From: Rhyacophila brunnea
Taxonomy: Eukaryota; Arthropoda; Insecta; Trichoptera; Rhyacophilidae
Reading direction: 5' to 3'
NCBI GenBank assembly: GCA_022495005.1
Contig: JAGYXB010000831.1
Span: 62,001 to 126,000, forward strand
DNA: 64,000 nucleotides
Under the pieces are notes generated by a model that was not told the origin of the DNA, did not search any database, and saw nothing but the letters and a program-made list of their open reading frames with translations. A program made the translations under genes and the position numbers. The stretch's first letter is position 1. The number at the start of each line of letters is the position of its first letter. Shown here in pieces: positions 36,717 through 48,725 of this stretch.

Positions 36717-37408
36717 TAGGGATTGCAATACCGGTATTTCAAAACCGGTATTCTAGTATTTATCAATACCGAAATACCGGGTTTAAAAATCCAAAATACC
36801 GGAATTTTCGGTATTAAAACCCACACTCGTTTACGTTTTTGAAAATGAATTGAATATTATTTCTACATTACTTTGTACTGTATTGCCTATTAAATTTAGT
36901 GTATAAGTTATGTGCTGCTAAAATGCAAATATATTGACTGAACCCAACAAAGTTGAAATAGTAATAAAACAAAATTCATCAAATATACCTATTTATAAAA
37001 TTGTCGCGATGAACATAACATTATTTCGAAATAGAAAACATCCGTGACAAATGTCCAATTTATTATTCTATAATAAAATTATTGATGATTATACAAGCGT
37101 TGAATTGAAGAAGCATTTCCTGCAAACGCACTTATTTGCACGTCTTACTGAACTAGTATTTTTGAGGGTATTAGTTAAAATTATCAATTTATTCTAAATT
37201 ATTTATAAAAATCACCAATTCTACAATATTATCATCAATACATATTTTAAATGTCAACATAATAAAATAAAAATGTAGGTAGGTAGGTTTTTGCTATAAA
37301 ATAATGTTTTAAAGAAATTTTCATAGCTACCTATATTTACTGATAGGTAATTTTTTATGTTTCAACGAAAACCGGTATTGATATTTTCATTCGGTATTGC
37401 AATCCCTA
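36717..37408 (+). mobile_element. TIR element, TAGGGATTGCAATACCG ends
   Basis: 692 bp, left TAGGGATTGCAATACCGG, right inverted TAGGGATTGCAATACCGA. The inner left end repeats ACCGGTATT motifs. It starts directly at the end of the previous element's duplication. Ends of this type are seen in hAT-like insect MITEs. Confidence 0.7.
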
Positions 37409-37971
37409 CACTACACGTTATGTTACGATACCTATATTATCATGAGATCAATGAATATTGTAAAGTATTTAGGCCTTTTTCTACGAATACGTATAATATA
37501 TTGTGGTGGCGGTATACTGTATATAATCAAAATATGACACGCTTTATCGCTTGTCTCTTGGATTGACTTTGCCAGGTACCTATTTGATAATAATTTATTA
37601 TTGCAACCAGAATTTTCGAACATCTGGCAACATTAGCATCGCTGTCACGCCGAGCCGGAAACTAAGACTGAATGGAAATTAGGTTAAGGGGCAGATGAAA
37701 ATTCAAAAAATGCAGTAGGTATCTTTTTAAAATTAATTATGCATTCAAAAATCTCTCGTTTCGTTTAAATTTAACATCAGTGTTTTTTCGCAGTGGTCCA
37801 TCGCCACATGTTTTTAGATAACTACTCACTGAGATAATGAAGGTAATTCGTAATCATTGACAATATAAAAACAAATATTTGCCTACAAAGGTATTCTTGA
37901 CATTTGCCATCGGCTCTACAATCCTATGTAAATCTTGGCCGCCTTCCGGAAGTCGTTTAATGCATACATTA

Positions 37972-38073
37972 TATTCTTTTTAACACACATATTATTTTTA
38001 ACATATATATTCTTTTTAAAATATATATTATTTTTAACATATAAATTCTTTTTAACATATATATTCTTTTTAT
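37972..38073 (+). repeat. 18-bp tandem array
   Basis: About six units of TATTCTTTTTAACATATA with small changes. It produces open frames of repeated FFLTYI on one strand, which are artefacts of the repeat. Confidence 0.85.
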
Positions 38074-38439
38074 CACTAAAACATGCCGACAGATATACAA
38101 GACTTGAGTATCTGTTCCTGAGACATAGAGGGATGAGGAAAACTGCTGATGCTTCACATCAAATGTTCTCGTGATATGCTCGATTGAGGCCGAGTGTAGT
38201 GCGAAGAGGGTTGGTTTGAAGGGGTATGAATTTGTGTTAGTTCAGACTGTTAACTTACTGTCACAATTAACCTACCCTCGATACCCTTGATAGCCGACGA
38301 TAGCAACCTTCTGTATAGAATAGATGCGTAGAATCTGTTCTGTGTTTATCATACGAGTACTATAGAGCCTAAAAATGAAAATTTAACGTTATTATAACTC
38401 AATTTCACGACAATGCTAGTGGTATGCATGACGAGATTG

Positions 38440-38815
38440 CTCGCAGAACCAAACTGCCATTGAGTGGATTTCAGCGTCTGAATTGTATCTTCAAAAGTGA
38501 CCTTCCATTGTGTCTCAAGCGTAAAGCGTTCAACCAATATTTGCTAACAAGGCTCACGCGTGTGTATGTGGAACATTACAAGTAGCGCAATGTGGCATGG
38601 AAAGGTGCAATTAGCCATGTTGGGAATAACACGGAAAGATCACAAAAAACAAATGGTCAGGGAAGCAGACAAGAGTACACATTATAATAAAGGTAGCTAA
38701 GCAGATGAAATGGGACAAGAAACTAGGGACCTAGAAGAGTGGAGGGAGCTTGGGGAGGCCATCATCTAGCAGTAAATCGTCCACCGCTGATGGTGATGAT
38801 GATACAGAAATAAGC
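38440..38815 (+). pseudogene. Non-LTR retrotransposon 3' tail, old copy
   Basis: Parallel to 45595-46005: CTTCCATTGTGTCTCAAGCG, then a GGAATAACACGGAAAGATCA segment (GITRKDH), and a TGATGGTGATGATGAT end. Many disruptions; no long frame. Confidence 0.6.
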
Positions 38816-38962
38816 ATTTAAAAACTACGCATTCATTAGTGTACTGCCTTGTACTTATAGAAGGAACGAACGATTCCAAAAAATCACTTAAGAATGTCAC
38901 AGATTCGAGGAAGGTTGATGCCGAGAGCCTACGGCAGTCCATATGCTTTGCTATATAGATAT

Positions 38963-39569
38963 CAGTAGCGAAGGGTGGAGGTAGGCTTAAGATCCGCTAT
39001 AAATTGTGCACGTTAAACTTTGTTAGTCAAACGTATTTAACTAAGACTACAATTTACAGATGGTGTTGGTTAGTTTTAAAAATCAATTTAACCCTGCCCA
39101 AAGCAAACCATAATAGTTTTGGTATACTTGGCGATACGACAAATTTTTACACACTTTTTCATTCACACTTATTTGTTTTCGTTGGATTAAGAATGTATAT
39201 TACCTACATAATGTGTAGGTAATATATATTCATATTATGTGTCATATTGTTGGTTTATTTTTTAGATTCATTAAGCAATGCCTAAACCAAACTGTAATAG
39301 ATAAAAAATATTAATTATGAAAGTTATGTATGATTTAATTGCATAATTTTACATATTTTATAGATAGACGAGTATTGTTATTATGGCTTATGGTATTATG
39401 GCTTGGTTTTCGCAAGGGTTTAATTGAATTTTAAAAACTAACCAACACCATAATAATAATATGTATATTGTAGTCTTATTTCAAAGAAAACAAATACGTA
39501 TGACTGACAAAGTTTAGTGCCTACTATTTATGGTGGATCTTACTAGCCTACCTCCACCCTTCGCCACTG
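38963..39569 (+). mobile_element. hAT-like element, CAGTGGCGAAGGG family
   Basis: 607 bp, ends CAGTAGCGAAGGGTGGAGGT and inverted CAGTGGCGAAGGGTGGAGGT. Flanks ATAGATAT and TTAGATAC agree at 6 of 8. Internal segments (AAACTTTGTCAGTCA, GGTGTTGGTTAGTTTT) appear in both orientations, so much of it is itself an inverted repeat. Confidence 0.75.
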
Positions 39570-40540
39570 TTAGATACCACACCACAATGATTTCTAGTTC
39601 TATCAATAGTTCTATCAATCAATCATAAACAGACGAATCTTCCCTTTGAAATAAATGTAGGTCATAAGATGTATTTATTACAAGGTTTATCTTAGCTCGT
39701 ATTCTTATTTGTCCGGCGGTTCTTTGTCCGCTACAAATCTTGCAATCGCTTTTTAACTAACTTCCCGGCTAGCTAAACATTAATTGAAACTTTTAGAATA
39801 TATCAGAACACGATGCCAATGCATTTTTTTAATACTTTTAGCCATCTTTAAGTAGAATTGAAGTCACTTTTAGTTAATTCTGTTTTGTATGAAAAGTTTT
39901 GTCGACACCATTATTGGTTGCTAGGGGTCTGGGGTCCTAGCAACTAAATTATTAATATATACGTGCGTTACTGTGGAAATCAATATGACATATCAAAATG
40001 ACATTTCAGTACTATTTCTATCAAGTACAAATTTTTTTAAGCTAGTCAAGTCAAGTTTATATGATTCAACAGAAAATTTAAAAACGTTGTGTAAAAAAAG
40101 TTCTTTTTATCTTGTAATTATTATTTTGAATTTAAGGTCCAACCGCTCTCTATAAATAAACAGCTTTGTAGTTTGTTGATAGAAAGTAGGATACAATTCT
40201 GTTGAACTGTAGCTACGATTAGTTATTTCTTTTTTTTACGTAACGTATTCTACGATTTATCATCATATTGGTTTTTAATTCACTCAACCGAGAACACGCA
40301 ATGAAATAAAATAAAAAGAAAACTTGGTCAGAGTTATGCGAGGAAAAAACACGAGGAAAATCAATGAGTCATAAATTTTAAAAGTCTCTATTTTGAATGT
40401 TCATTTTCCGTTGTTGCACATAAATTACATAACTGTTGATAAATAAAATCGTTCCCCGCTACTACATCGCTAAATACATAGGTTCGTAAGTAGTAGGTAC
40501 TTACTATACAATTATGCATTTTGTGATGTTTACCGATTTT
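39570..40540. other. Intronic stretch, nothing recognised
   Basis: AT-rich with short open frames only; no motif, repeat boundary or RNA gene was found. Confidence 0.35.
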
Positions 40541-40544
40541 ATAT

Positions 40545-40738
40545 TTTTTTTTTTTTTTAGAATTATTAATAACCATATCCTTGCTTTTTCGTACAAGGTG
40601 GTTGTTAGTAATTTTGAACAATCACAAACACCCAGGCTTTGAGAAAAACACATAAATGTTTTTGTCATGACCGGGAATCGAACCCAGAACTCTCGGGTGG
40701 AAGGCCAGCGCCTTACCCACTGCACCACGAGAGCCGCC
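40545..40738 (-). repeat. tRNA-derived SINE, family C
   Basis: On the minus strand it starts GGCGGCTCTCGTGGTGCAGT, with GGTAAGGCGCTGGCCTTCCA and a B box GGGTTCGATTCCCGGTCA, then a body with TGGGTGTTTGTGATTGTTC and an A run (T run at 40546-40558). The head is close enough to a tRNA to be mis-called as one, but the fused tail marks it as a SINE. A body fragment recurs at 49961-50035. Confidence 0.8.
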
Positions 40739-40954
40739 TACCGATTTTATATTACCGTAGAAACGTAATTAAGCATATTAGGAATTAAAAAGCTAATTTA
40801 ATATTTATGATTCTATTTTGGTTTAAAAATATATACTATACTTTTATTATATATATTATACGAGTATATGTCCTTAATTTCAGAAAAAGTAGATAGTGGA
40901 AGATTTTTCTTCTACAAAGTAGATATTATGTAAAAATTGGTTGACACCCTTTGT

Positions 40955-40980
40955 ATATAATATATATATATATATAACCA
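40955..40980. repeat. AT microsatellite
   Basis: Run of AT dinucleotides within AT-rich intron. A longer one is at 45562-45590. Confidence 0.8.
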
Positions 40981-41296
40981 CAAATATAATAATATACCTA
41001 TAGTATTAAATTAGACAATCTCGCGCAGTCCGGCCATCTTAGTTTCTACCGTTCGGGTATTCTTTCATCCTCGAGTGGTGCTGTTGATGTAAAGTATCCT
41101 CATAAATATTCAACAAATCAATTATTATAATAATATGTACTTATTTATTGTGCAATTAATGGGAAAATTTTCATTCGCAATTCAGTGCCACGGCCTGTAT
41201 ATTATAGTTGGCTTTTGTTGAAACGCATAATTAGTATTGCTGCAAGAGCCCAAAAAATACTTAGCACAACTACACAGGGGGGTAATATATCGTGTG

Positions 41297-41557
41297 TTAC
41301 CGTGCTTCGACTTTATAGAGCTTTAAATACTGCATTGTGAGTCCGATTATGTTCTGAGATTTGGTAATGTTTGCATAAGGATTGTGAACGCGTGCCGTGT
41401 GCAGAATAAATGTAGCAGAACGATAACAATTATTACACAACGCAAAGGCGATTTCAAACGGGTCACTTTTATTTCGTTGAACTGTATTTAATGTAACATC
41501 GGAATTGATAATTAATGTGTGATCAGTGACTGATCGCGTAAATGTGAACTCTGCCAT
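41297..41557 (-). CDS. Small ORF of unknown function
   Basis: Starts at an ATG in good context (AAGAATGGC at 41557) and runs 86 codons: MAEFTFTRSVTDHTLIINSD, then an NNCYRSATFILHTARVHNPY block and a QYLKLYKVEAR end. The composition is balanced, unlike the Lys/Ile/Asn-rich chance ORFs around it. I do not recognise a family. It is antisense inside the sushi gene's long intron and could be an intronless gene, an exon or a retrocopy. An overlapping plus-strand frame (41526-41744) looks less gene-like. Confidence 0.25.
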   Translation of the reverse strand: MAEFTFTRSVTDHTLIINSDVTLNTVQRNKSDPFEIAFALCNNCYRSATFILHTARVHNPYANITKSQNIIGLTMQYLKLYKVEAR

Positions 41558-42604
41558 TCTTGGTGGTGTTGGCTTGTGTGTCTCTGATAGTTACCTTAGG
41601 AATCGAGGGCATCCGTTGTTTGTTTTCCCAAGGTGCAGAACTAACCTGCAATTAGTGGTGCCAATTGGGAGGGTAATAACCATGTTTAATGAAATCGCTT
41701 CGGATATTGATATATTCCACTTACGTGAGGGTGAATTTAGGTGAACGTTGTTTTATAAGTTTTTAAGATAGGGTCTATCGATAGTTTACTCTGTGTGCTT
41801 CCATATACTTTTTTTTGTTGCTTTATTTTATTTATTATTTCAGGTGCCACTAATCTCCACATTTACCCAACCTAATACTTTTATAGCTTCTTGACGCTTC
41901 AACTGCGGACCCCTCCCCCACGAATTTTCTGGCTACATTCTTCATACTCAGACACTCCGCACTTTTAGTCTAACGATGCGCACATAGACTGCAGCTATAA
42001 CTAATTCGATTTTTTTTTACATATACTTGGTGAACATTACAAATTATGTTTTCAAGACGTACACAACATGACATTTAGAAACAAAGAATTATTATTTAAA
42101 CAGTATTATATAAAGAATATTCAACGGTAGAAAAGTGTAAATACAACAAAATATATAAATTAGATACTAGGAAGTACACCGAATGAGTTAAGCAGACCAT
42201 ATTTTAAGAATTTATAAAACACTGCCCACCTATACTCATCCTCACACAGGTGGAATATGTCAATATCCGAAGTGATTTGGTTGAACAGAGTTATTGCCCT
42301 CCTAATCGGCATTACCATTACATTACATTATTTAATAGTGATCAGTGATCACCAACAGTTATTGCGAGCTGTAGCATCCACAAGTAGTTATCGATTTCGG
42401 ATTGCGCATGGCCTAACGCCCAAGCCGTTGAGAAAGCTGTTTGACAGCTGGGTCACAACCCACAGACATGAGATCCTGACGAATAAGAAGTAATATTCCA
42501 TGTACTTTATTAATTTTTATTTACCCTGGTGTTGTCCAGCACCGATACCTCAGCCCCTTTTTGTGCGCCTGGTGGTGTGTATCTAAATCTCCGATTATTT
42601 TCAG

Positions 42605-42793
42605 GTGCACCAGATATAAAATGCCGGTTTCCTGGTTCCCCGGCACATTCTTCGGTCGTCTTCTCTGATGAGTCACTATCAGCAGGCTCAGTGGCCACGT
42701 ACGCCTGCGAGCGAGGCTTCGAGCTTCTTGGGCCGTCGCGAAGAGTCTGCGAGACTGATGGGCAGTGGGTGCCAGAAGGAATCCCATTCTGCG
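42605..42793 (+). CDS. fw: Sushi/CCP domain exon (furrowed-like, first sushi)
   Basis: Acceptor TTATTTTCAG at 42595-42604 and donor G/GTAAGTC after 42793 bound a 63-codon, phase 1-1 exon. It encodes APDIKCRFPGSPAHSSVVFS, GSVATYACERGFELLGPSRR and VCETDGQWVPEGIPFC. Four Cys in the sushi order, G-x-x-A-x-Y-x-C, GFELLG and W...P.FC make the CCP call firm. The wording FPGSPAHSSVVFS and ERGFELLGPSRRVC is, from memory, that of the first sushi repeat of arthropod furrowed proteins, which continue into a fucolectin domain, a C-type lectin and more sushi repeats. That continuation was not found here, so the symbol is tentative. Phase joins it to the signal-peptide exon at 28421 across a 14 kb intron. 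Confidence 0.8.
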
Positions 42794-43011
42794 GTAAGTC
42801 GATCTTCAATCTTTATGAATTTTAGTTTTCCACGAGGTCAGTATGCCATATACATTATATAGTGCAAATTTAATGCAAATGCCTGAGTAGTATTTGGATT
42901 CATCTATTGGCATGGTATTTTTTAAATAATCGGCCAGTGTTAAATCAAATCAAGTAAGTATGTGAGTGACAAAGTGACAATTTGCAATAATATTACAGGA
43001 AAGCATTTTTT

Positions 43012-43036
43012 ATTATTATTATTATTATTATTTTAT
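43012..43036. repeat. ATT trinucleotide microsatellite
   Basis: About eight ATT units within the intron following the sushi exon. Confidence 0.85.
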
Positions 43037-43039
43037 TAA

Positions 43040-43910
43040 GGAAACAAACAGTTACATATTGAGTACAAAAATTTAAAATATAATAATGAAAAGTTATTGC
43101 AACCAGCAAAGAAGTATCAGCTTATTAGTTTCATTAAAAGTTTTTCACTTCGTCAGAGTTTTAGTTCCGTTTGCCAGAATCAGAGAATTATTTTTTTAAA
43201 GATAAGTACGTATTTTTCACAATATGAATGTAAAGGATTGATATCAATGCACAATCAATCAAAGTATTAAAAACTCTTGTCAAAACTACTGCAGAGTTTT
43301 AACGCTCAACGACAGTTTATCGCATTGGCAAATGTTTCAAAAGGGGGCCTCCAAACCTGGCTCAGGTCTCCACGTATATAGTAGTACCGACACCTGTTGC
43401 AGAATTACTATCCCCGGTGTACTTTTGTAACTCTGCATATGACGTTATAATTTATTTGACCCAGTAAATAACTATTTTCGCCAAAATTTTTCTTACGACA
43501 ATTTCATAAATCAAAACATTCAATAAAGAAATTATACAAATTTTTAATGTTGAATTATTCAGAACTAATATTAAAATACTATTCTTTAATACTATATCTG
43601 GTTTTATATAAATATGTTTATTAATTAATTAGCAATATCGACTGAAATTATAGATTTTAAACATGTACAAAATTTACGTAATATTACATAATGTCACATA
43701 TTATATGGTTCAAATATGCCGTTATGCATTAGAATGTAAGTTTATACTGATTACAGTAATATATTATTCCAATCTGATAATAGGTTGCAATGAATCAAAA
43801 GTTATGTGGGTAGAATAAAATAAAAGAACATAAAGCTAATTTTCTTTAATATACTCAGACCAATTTATATCTAGAGGTACAATATAAACTAATTAAAAAA
43901 AAGAACGATA
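43040..43910. other. Intronic stretch, nothing recognised
   Basis: AT-rich, no exon candidate with paired splice sites and no repeat boundary seen. Confidence 0.35.
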
Positions 43911-43914
43911 TATT

Positions 43915-44186
43915 TTTAAAAAATTGGTGTGTGTGTGTGTGTACTTATGTACGCGCGTTAGAAGTTACACTTCTTTGGCGTAACAAAATAAAATAATCGC
44001 ATACCGCGTTAGTCAAAATTCACATCAACCAAAAATATTCAAACAGTTAGAAAATAGTTTTCACATAAACTAAATAAATATGTAATTCCAAACAAAAGTA
44101 ACGTACCTATCACACTTAAAAATATTAAGCTTAGTTTTGACAGATAATTTTCCAAACGCGCCTAAAGAAGTATAACTTCAAAAGAA
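43915..44186 (+). mobile_element. Family G TIR element, short copy
   Basis: About 270 bp, left GTACTTATGTACGCGCGTTA with AGAAGTTACACTTCTTTGGC; right GCGCCTAAAGAAGTATAACT. A GT run lengthens the left tip. Interior is deleted relative to 23203-24307. Confidence 0.7.
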
Positions 44187-44503
44187 AGAAAAAAAATGTT
44201 TCTTTGGTAAAGCCTACGTGAAAATAATTTTCCGGAATTTCAAAATGAGTCGATGTTGACATACTGTCGTTAGAATTTCACAATGGTATAGAATTCAATG
44301 CCAAGTCCATGTAGAGGTTGACGATACGAATACTCTGCAGCAAATCTTTCCAAATTACACACACCAATGTCATCTCAAATTGGTTTTTCATTCATATCAT
44401 TTTGAGAATTATTTGTTCGTTCTAGATTCTATTCTCTATCCAGATAGCATATCTAGCATATTGTTTATTGTTGCATTGTCTCTGAGAACAACAATAATTT
44501 TTT

Positions 44504-44637
44504 AATCATTTTTTACTAAATTATTTAATTATTAACCGTATGTTTACACAATATGGACAATGATAATAAAAATCATTTTTTACTAAATTATTTAATTATT
44601 AACCGTATGTTTACACAATATGGACAATGATAATAAA
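44504..44637 (+). repeat. Perfect tandem duplication of 67 bp
   Basis: 44504-44570 and 44571-44637 appear identical base for base (AATCATTTTTTACTAAA ... GACAATGATAATAAA). The identity implies a very recent event. Confidence 0.9.
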
Positions 44638-44875
44638 AATCATTTTTTTTTAATATTCATACTAAATTAAGAAATCTTAATTTTAATGCATATCAAGACC
44701 AACTGAAAAACGTCTACCGATACTGTGCAGCTGCATGAGTTTTTCGATCCCAAATGGGATGTGTGTGATCAGTGTAGAATCAGCGTTGGGGTTATATTCT
44801 TTCATGGTTTCCTCATACTAGCCGCATTTTAGGTTTCGGGCTAAACATTACTGAGCTTCTGGAGGTAGAAAATAT

Positions 44876-45449
44876 CAGTGGCGAGGGGTGGAGGTAGTCT
44901 GTTAAGATTCAACATACATAGTGCAACTTTGTCAGTCATAATTAATTGTTTTCATTGAACTGATAATACAATTTGCAGATGGTGCTGGTTAGTTTTCACG
45001 TTCAATTAAACTCTACCTAAACCAAGTATACTATGGGCGATCCCACAAAAATATTGAACACTTTTTCAGTCATACTTAGGTATTTGTTTTTGCTGAATTA
45101 AGAATACATAATTTTAGATATGGTGTTGGTTAGTTTTTTTTAAATTCATTAAGTCCTGCCTAAATCAAACCATAATTGATGAAAAAATATTCTTATATCT
45201 ATAAAATATGTAAAATTATATATGGTTTAATGGCATAATTTTAGATATTTTATAGATAAACGAATATATGTATTACTATTATCCACAATGGCTTGGATTG
45301 GGCAGGGCTTAATTGAATTTTAAAAACTAACAAAATCAATTGACATATTGTAGTCGTAGTTCAATGAAAACAAATACGTTTGATTGTCAAAGTTTAGTAT
45401 GCACTATTTATGTCGGATCTTAACAGCTTACCTCCACCCTTCGCTACTG
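44876..45449 (+). mobile_element. hAT-like element, CAGTGGCGAAGGG family
   Basis: 574 bp, ends CAGTGGCGAGGGGTGGAGGT and inverted CAGTAGCGAAGGGTGGAGGT; flanks GAAAATAT and GAAAATAA agree at 7 of 8. Noncoding. Confidence 0.8.
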
Positions 45450-45561
45450 GAAAATAAGAGAAAAATGAAATAATAAATATTTGAAATATTTCTGTCAGTT
45501 TTGTATAGTTGCAAGTATCGTGAATCAATAGCGAACCTAGGATCTTATGTCAGCAGGAATA

Positions 45562-45562
45562 C

Positions 45563-45597
<35 letters not shown>
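45562..45597. repeat. AT then GT microsatellite
   Basis: A run of about fourteen AT units changing into GTGTGTGT. Confidence 0.9.
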
Positions 45598-45598
<1 letters not shown>

Positions 45599-46005
45599 TC
45601 ACGGTACCTTCCACTGTGTCTAAAGCGTAAAGTGTTCAACCATTGTTTGCTTCCCGTGATCACATAAATGCGTGTGAGGATATATGAGGTGCATGCTGGG
45701 TATAACGCGAAAGGACAAAAAGAGGAATGAGTGGATAAGGAAGCAGACAGTGCCTCAAATGAAGATGGGCTGGCTACATTGTTAGAAGAAGAGACAATCG
45801 TTGGACGAATTTAGTCATCCAGTGGTATCTAAGAGGTACAAAACGTCCGCAAGGTAGACAGACCTAGAGGCCGCTGGATCGATGAAATGATAAATTTCTG
45901 CGGACGTACGTTGCAACGCAACGCACAGGACTGAGAGAAGTGGAAGCAGCTTTAAGAGGCCTTCATCCAGCAGTGGATAGATTCAGTCTGATGATGATGA
46001 TGACG
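45598..46005 (+). pseudogene. Non-LTR retrotransposon 3' tail with (TGA)n end
   Basis: Decayed frames give MLGITRKDKKRNEWIRKQT, RGRWIDEMINFCGRTLQRNA and KWKQL...AFIQQWIDSV before a TGATGATGATGATGA tail at about 45989. GITRKD...RPRGRP..RW.D and FIQQWIDS are typical of the last part of RTE/CR1-like insect LINE ORF2 proteins. 5'-truncated and dead. Confidence 0.75.
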
Positions 46006-46967
46006 GTGCATTGCAATTATCGAATACTCGTAAAAACAAAGTGATCAAGTGCCTACTTATGTATTAAAATGGCTCTGAATATATCGGCCGATTTATATGA
46101 CAGTTTGATTTAATTTTTTGGGCATTATATGGCAATACAAAGGTCAAAGCTTAAATATGAATATGTATAGCTTACTTTTAAAAATATATTTTACAATTAG
46201 AATGAATACAGCTGGTATCCATTTGTACTTACCTAATTGTTAAAAGATAATTCGAACGTCGTCATGCAGCAATGCTACTTAGTGGACATTCATCTTTCTA
46301 ACTAATGATAATTTAAGTACTTAGGTATTTATCTATGTAACTAGAAAGGGGACTTAACAAATGGAGATATCGTAACGTAACATCCGTTGTCACCTGCCAA
46401 ACAAGCAAGCGCACTGTAATTTCCTTGTTAATTACATGAACTTTTCCTTTCCAGCTTTCCCTCAATTACCAATATAATATATATTATTTGATTCCCAAAT
46501 ATTTAGCTAACATTAAGCACGCTATCGCATTAATGCGTATAATCTAATAGCACGTAAAATATTTATGACTATGTTCTTTTGAATAAATGAATAAATTAGT
46601 CACAGTAATCAAATCACATTCATCGATGACTATTTCGTTTAGTGTAATTTATATTAAAACTAGTCTTTATTCACATTTGTTTCGTGTGAACCGTTTTTCA
46701 AGTGAATTATTTAATAATTAACTCATTCAATTAAATTACAAAGCCTATTGTTGATTATTAAATTTTCCGGTTAAATGTAGGGTACATATACATCCTCGTT
46801 TAATTTAATTTATTTTTGCCCAATGTCAATAAATTACAACATGTAAGTTATTAAGATAAGATTGTCAATTGACAACATAAGATTTTTTTAAATTTATGAA
46901 ATTTAAAACGATATGGAATCGTCATTGCATGTAGCATACTAGTCCGATCTGTTTGATTAGAACATAC

Positions 46968-48725
46968 CAGTGGCGAAGGATGGAGGTAGGCTGTTAAGAT
47001 TAGAAATAGATAGTACACACTAAATTTGGTCAGTCATTTTTTTTATTACACTGAATGCAATTTACAGTTTGTGCTGGTTAGTTTTTAAAATTCAATTAAA
47101 CCCTGCCTAAACCAAACCATAATAATTTAGGTATGCTATGGGCGATCCGACAAAAATAGTGCACAATTTTTCAGTCATACTTATTGGTTTTTGTTGAATT
47201 AAGGGGGGACATGCTCGTCGAAGGTCAAAATTGAGTTTTTATTGTATTTTCAAACCATGATACTGGACACTCCTTAAACGTTGTAGATAATCTATTTATA
47301 TAATTTTGAAGCCTTATTATCTTTTATAGTTATTTTAAACGTTTGATGACTGCATAACGTATTTTTGTTACATAAAATAGTATTCTTTTAAACCTCTCGC
47401 TCTAATGTTTTAGAATATAGTCATATTTCGGTACATAACTGTGCAGTGGTGTTAAGATTTTTTACATTTATTAATTTTTTAAACGCATTTATAAAACCAT
47501 TAGCATAATTTATTACGAGATAATTTTTGTAAAATATTCACGATAAAAAATTATATTGATAATCTCTGTGATCCCAAATTTGACAAAAATTAGGCATTTT
47601 ATTATTCAAAAAATCGGCAAGATTAACACATTTGAAGATGATTCTAAAGATATTCATTATAAGCTATGTCTTTAACCATTCAAGTGTGATAAACATCTTA
47701 TGAATAATGATTGCTTTATAATAATTATTGACCTAAGAATAAGGTAGTGTTTTTTTAAAATACGCCATTTCTTTTGTCATTCCCTCGTGGTTAAGCTACA
47801 ACATACGGCCGTAGCCATAAATTGACAAACTATAATTAAAGTACGAAGTAAAATTATGTTAACGCGCGTGTTTGAACATGTACCTAACCGAATTATTTTT
47901 TATTTTTTTTTAAACGGTACATGTTCAAACACGCGCGTCAATATCATTTTACTCCCTACTTCAATTATAGTTTGTCAATTTATGGCTACGGCCGTATGTT
48001 GTAGCTTAACCACTGGGGAATGACAAAAGAAATGGCATATTTCAAAAAAACACTACCTTATTCTTAGGTCAATAATTATTATAAAGCAATCATTATTTAT
48101 AAGATTTTTATTACACTTGAATGGTCAAAGACATAGCTTATAATAAATATCTTTAGAATCATCTTCAAATGTGTTAATCTTGCCGATTTTTTGATTAATA
48201 AAATGCCTAATTCTTGTCAAATTTGGGATCACAGAGATTATCAATATAATTTTTTATCGTGAATATTTTACAAAAATTATTCCGTAATAAATTATGCTAA
48301 TGGTTTTATAAATACGTTTAAAAATTAATAAATGTAAAAAATCTTAACACCACTGCACAGTTATGTACCGAAATATGACTATATTCTAAAACATTAGAGC
48401 GAGAGGTTTAAAAGAATACTTTTTTATGTAACAAAAATACTTTATGCAGTCATCAAATGTTTAAAATAACTATAAAGGATAATAAGGCTTCAAAATTATA
48501 TAAATAGATTATCTACAACGTTTAAGGAGTGTCCAGGATCATGGTTTGAAAATACAATAAAAACTCAATTTTGACCTTCGACGAGCATGTCCCCCCTTAA
48601 GATTAAATTTATTACAGGTGTTGTTGGTTAGTTTTTTTAAAATTCATTAATATTGTTCTATCTATAGGACATCTAAAATGATGTATAGTTATATGTCATA
48701 ATTTTAGATATTTTTTTTATATAAT
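46968..48725 (+). mobile_element. hAT-like element, CAGTGGCGAAGGG family, split by the palindrome
   Basis: Begins CAGTGGCGAAGGATGGAGGT at 46968 and continues as in the copies at 38963 and 44876 up to TTTGTTGAATTAAG; the sequence resumes after 48600. The right TIR is missing, the homology ending near 48725. The TTAA foldback 47203-48596 is inserted in it. Confidence 0.65.
47203..48596. mobile_element. 1.39 kb foldback (palindromic) element with TTAA duplication
   Basis: Two arms of about 685 bp are inverse copies around a centre near 47900 (AAACGGTACATGTTC against GAACATGTACC). Ends are GGGGGGACATGCTCGTCG and the exact inverse, flanked by TTAA at 47199-47202 and 48597-48600. Arms differ at a small number of positions. 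The TTAA duplication is the signature of piggyBac-type integration; no transposase is present. A single diverged arm lies at 24319-25192. Confidence 0.9.

Noticed and set aside
37935..38174. Plus- and minus-strand open frames with repeated FFLTYI or LKRIYM
   Set aside because: They are produced by the 18-bp tandem repeat at 37972-38073 and have no other sign of coding.
40664..40738. Possible minus-strand tRNA gene (A and B boxes clear)
   Set aside because: It is fused to a SINE body and T/A run, and a second body fragment lies at 49961; a retroposed head explains it better than a functional tRNA.
41872..41905. Acceptor TTATTTCAG followed by GTGCCACTAATC as an alternative exon after the signal peptide
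   Set aside because: In the matching phase it reaches a stop after about ten codons; no domain and no donor.
42510..42862. Open frames on the other strand and frames over the sushi exon
   Set aside because: They overlap the well-supported sushi exon and have no independent motif.
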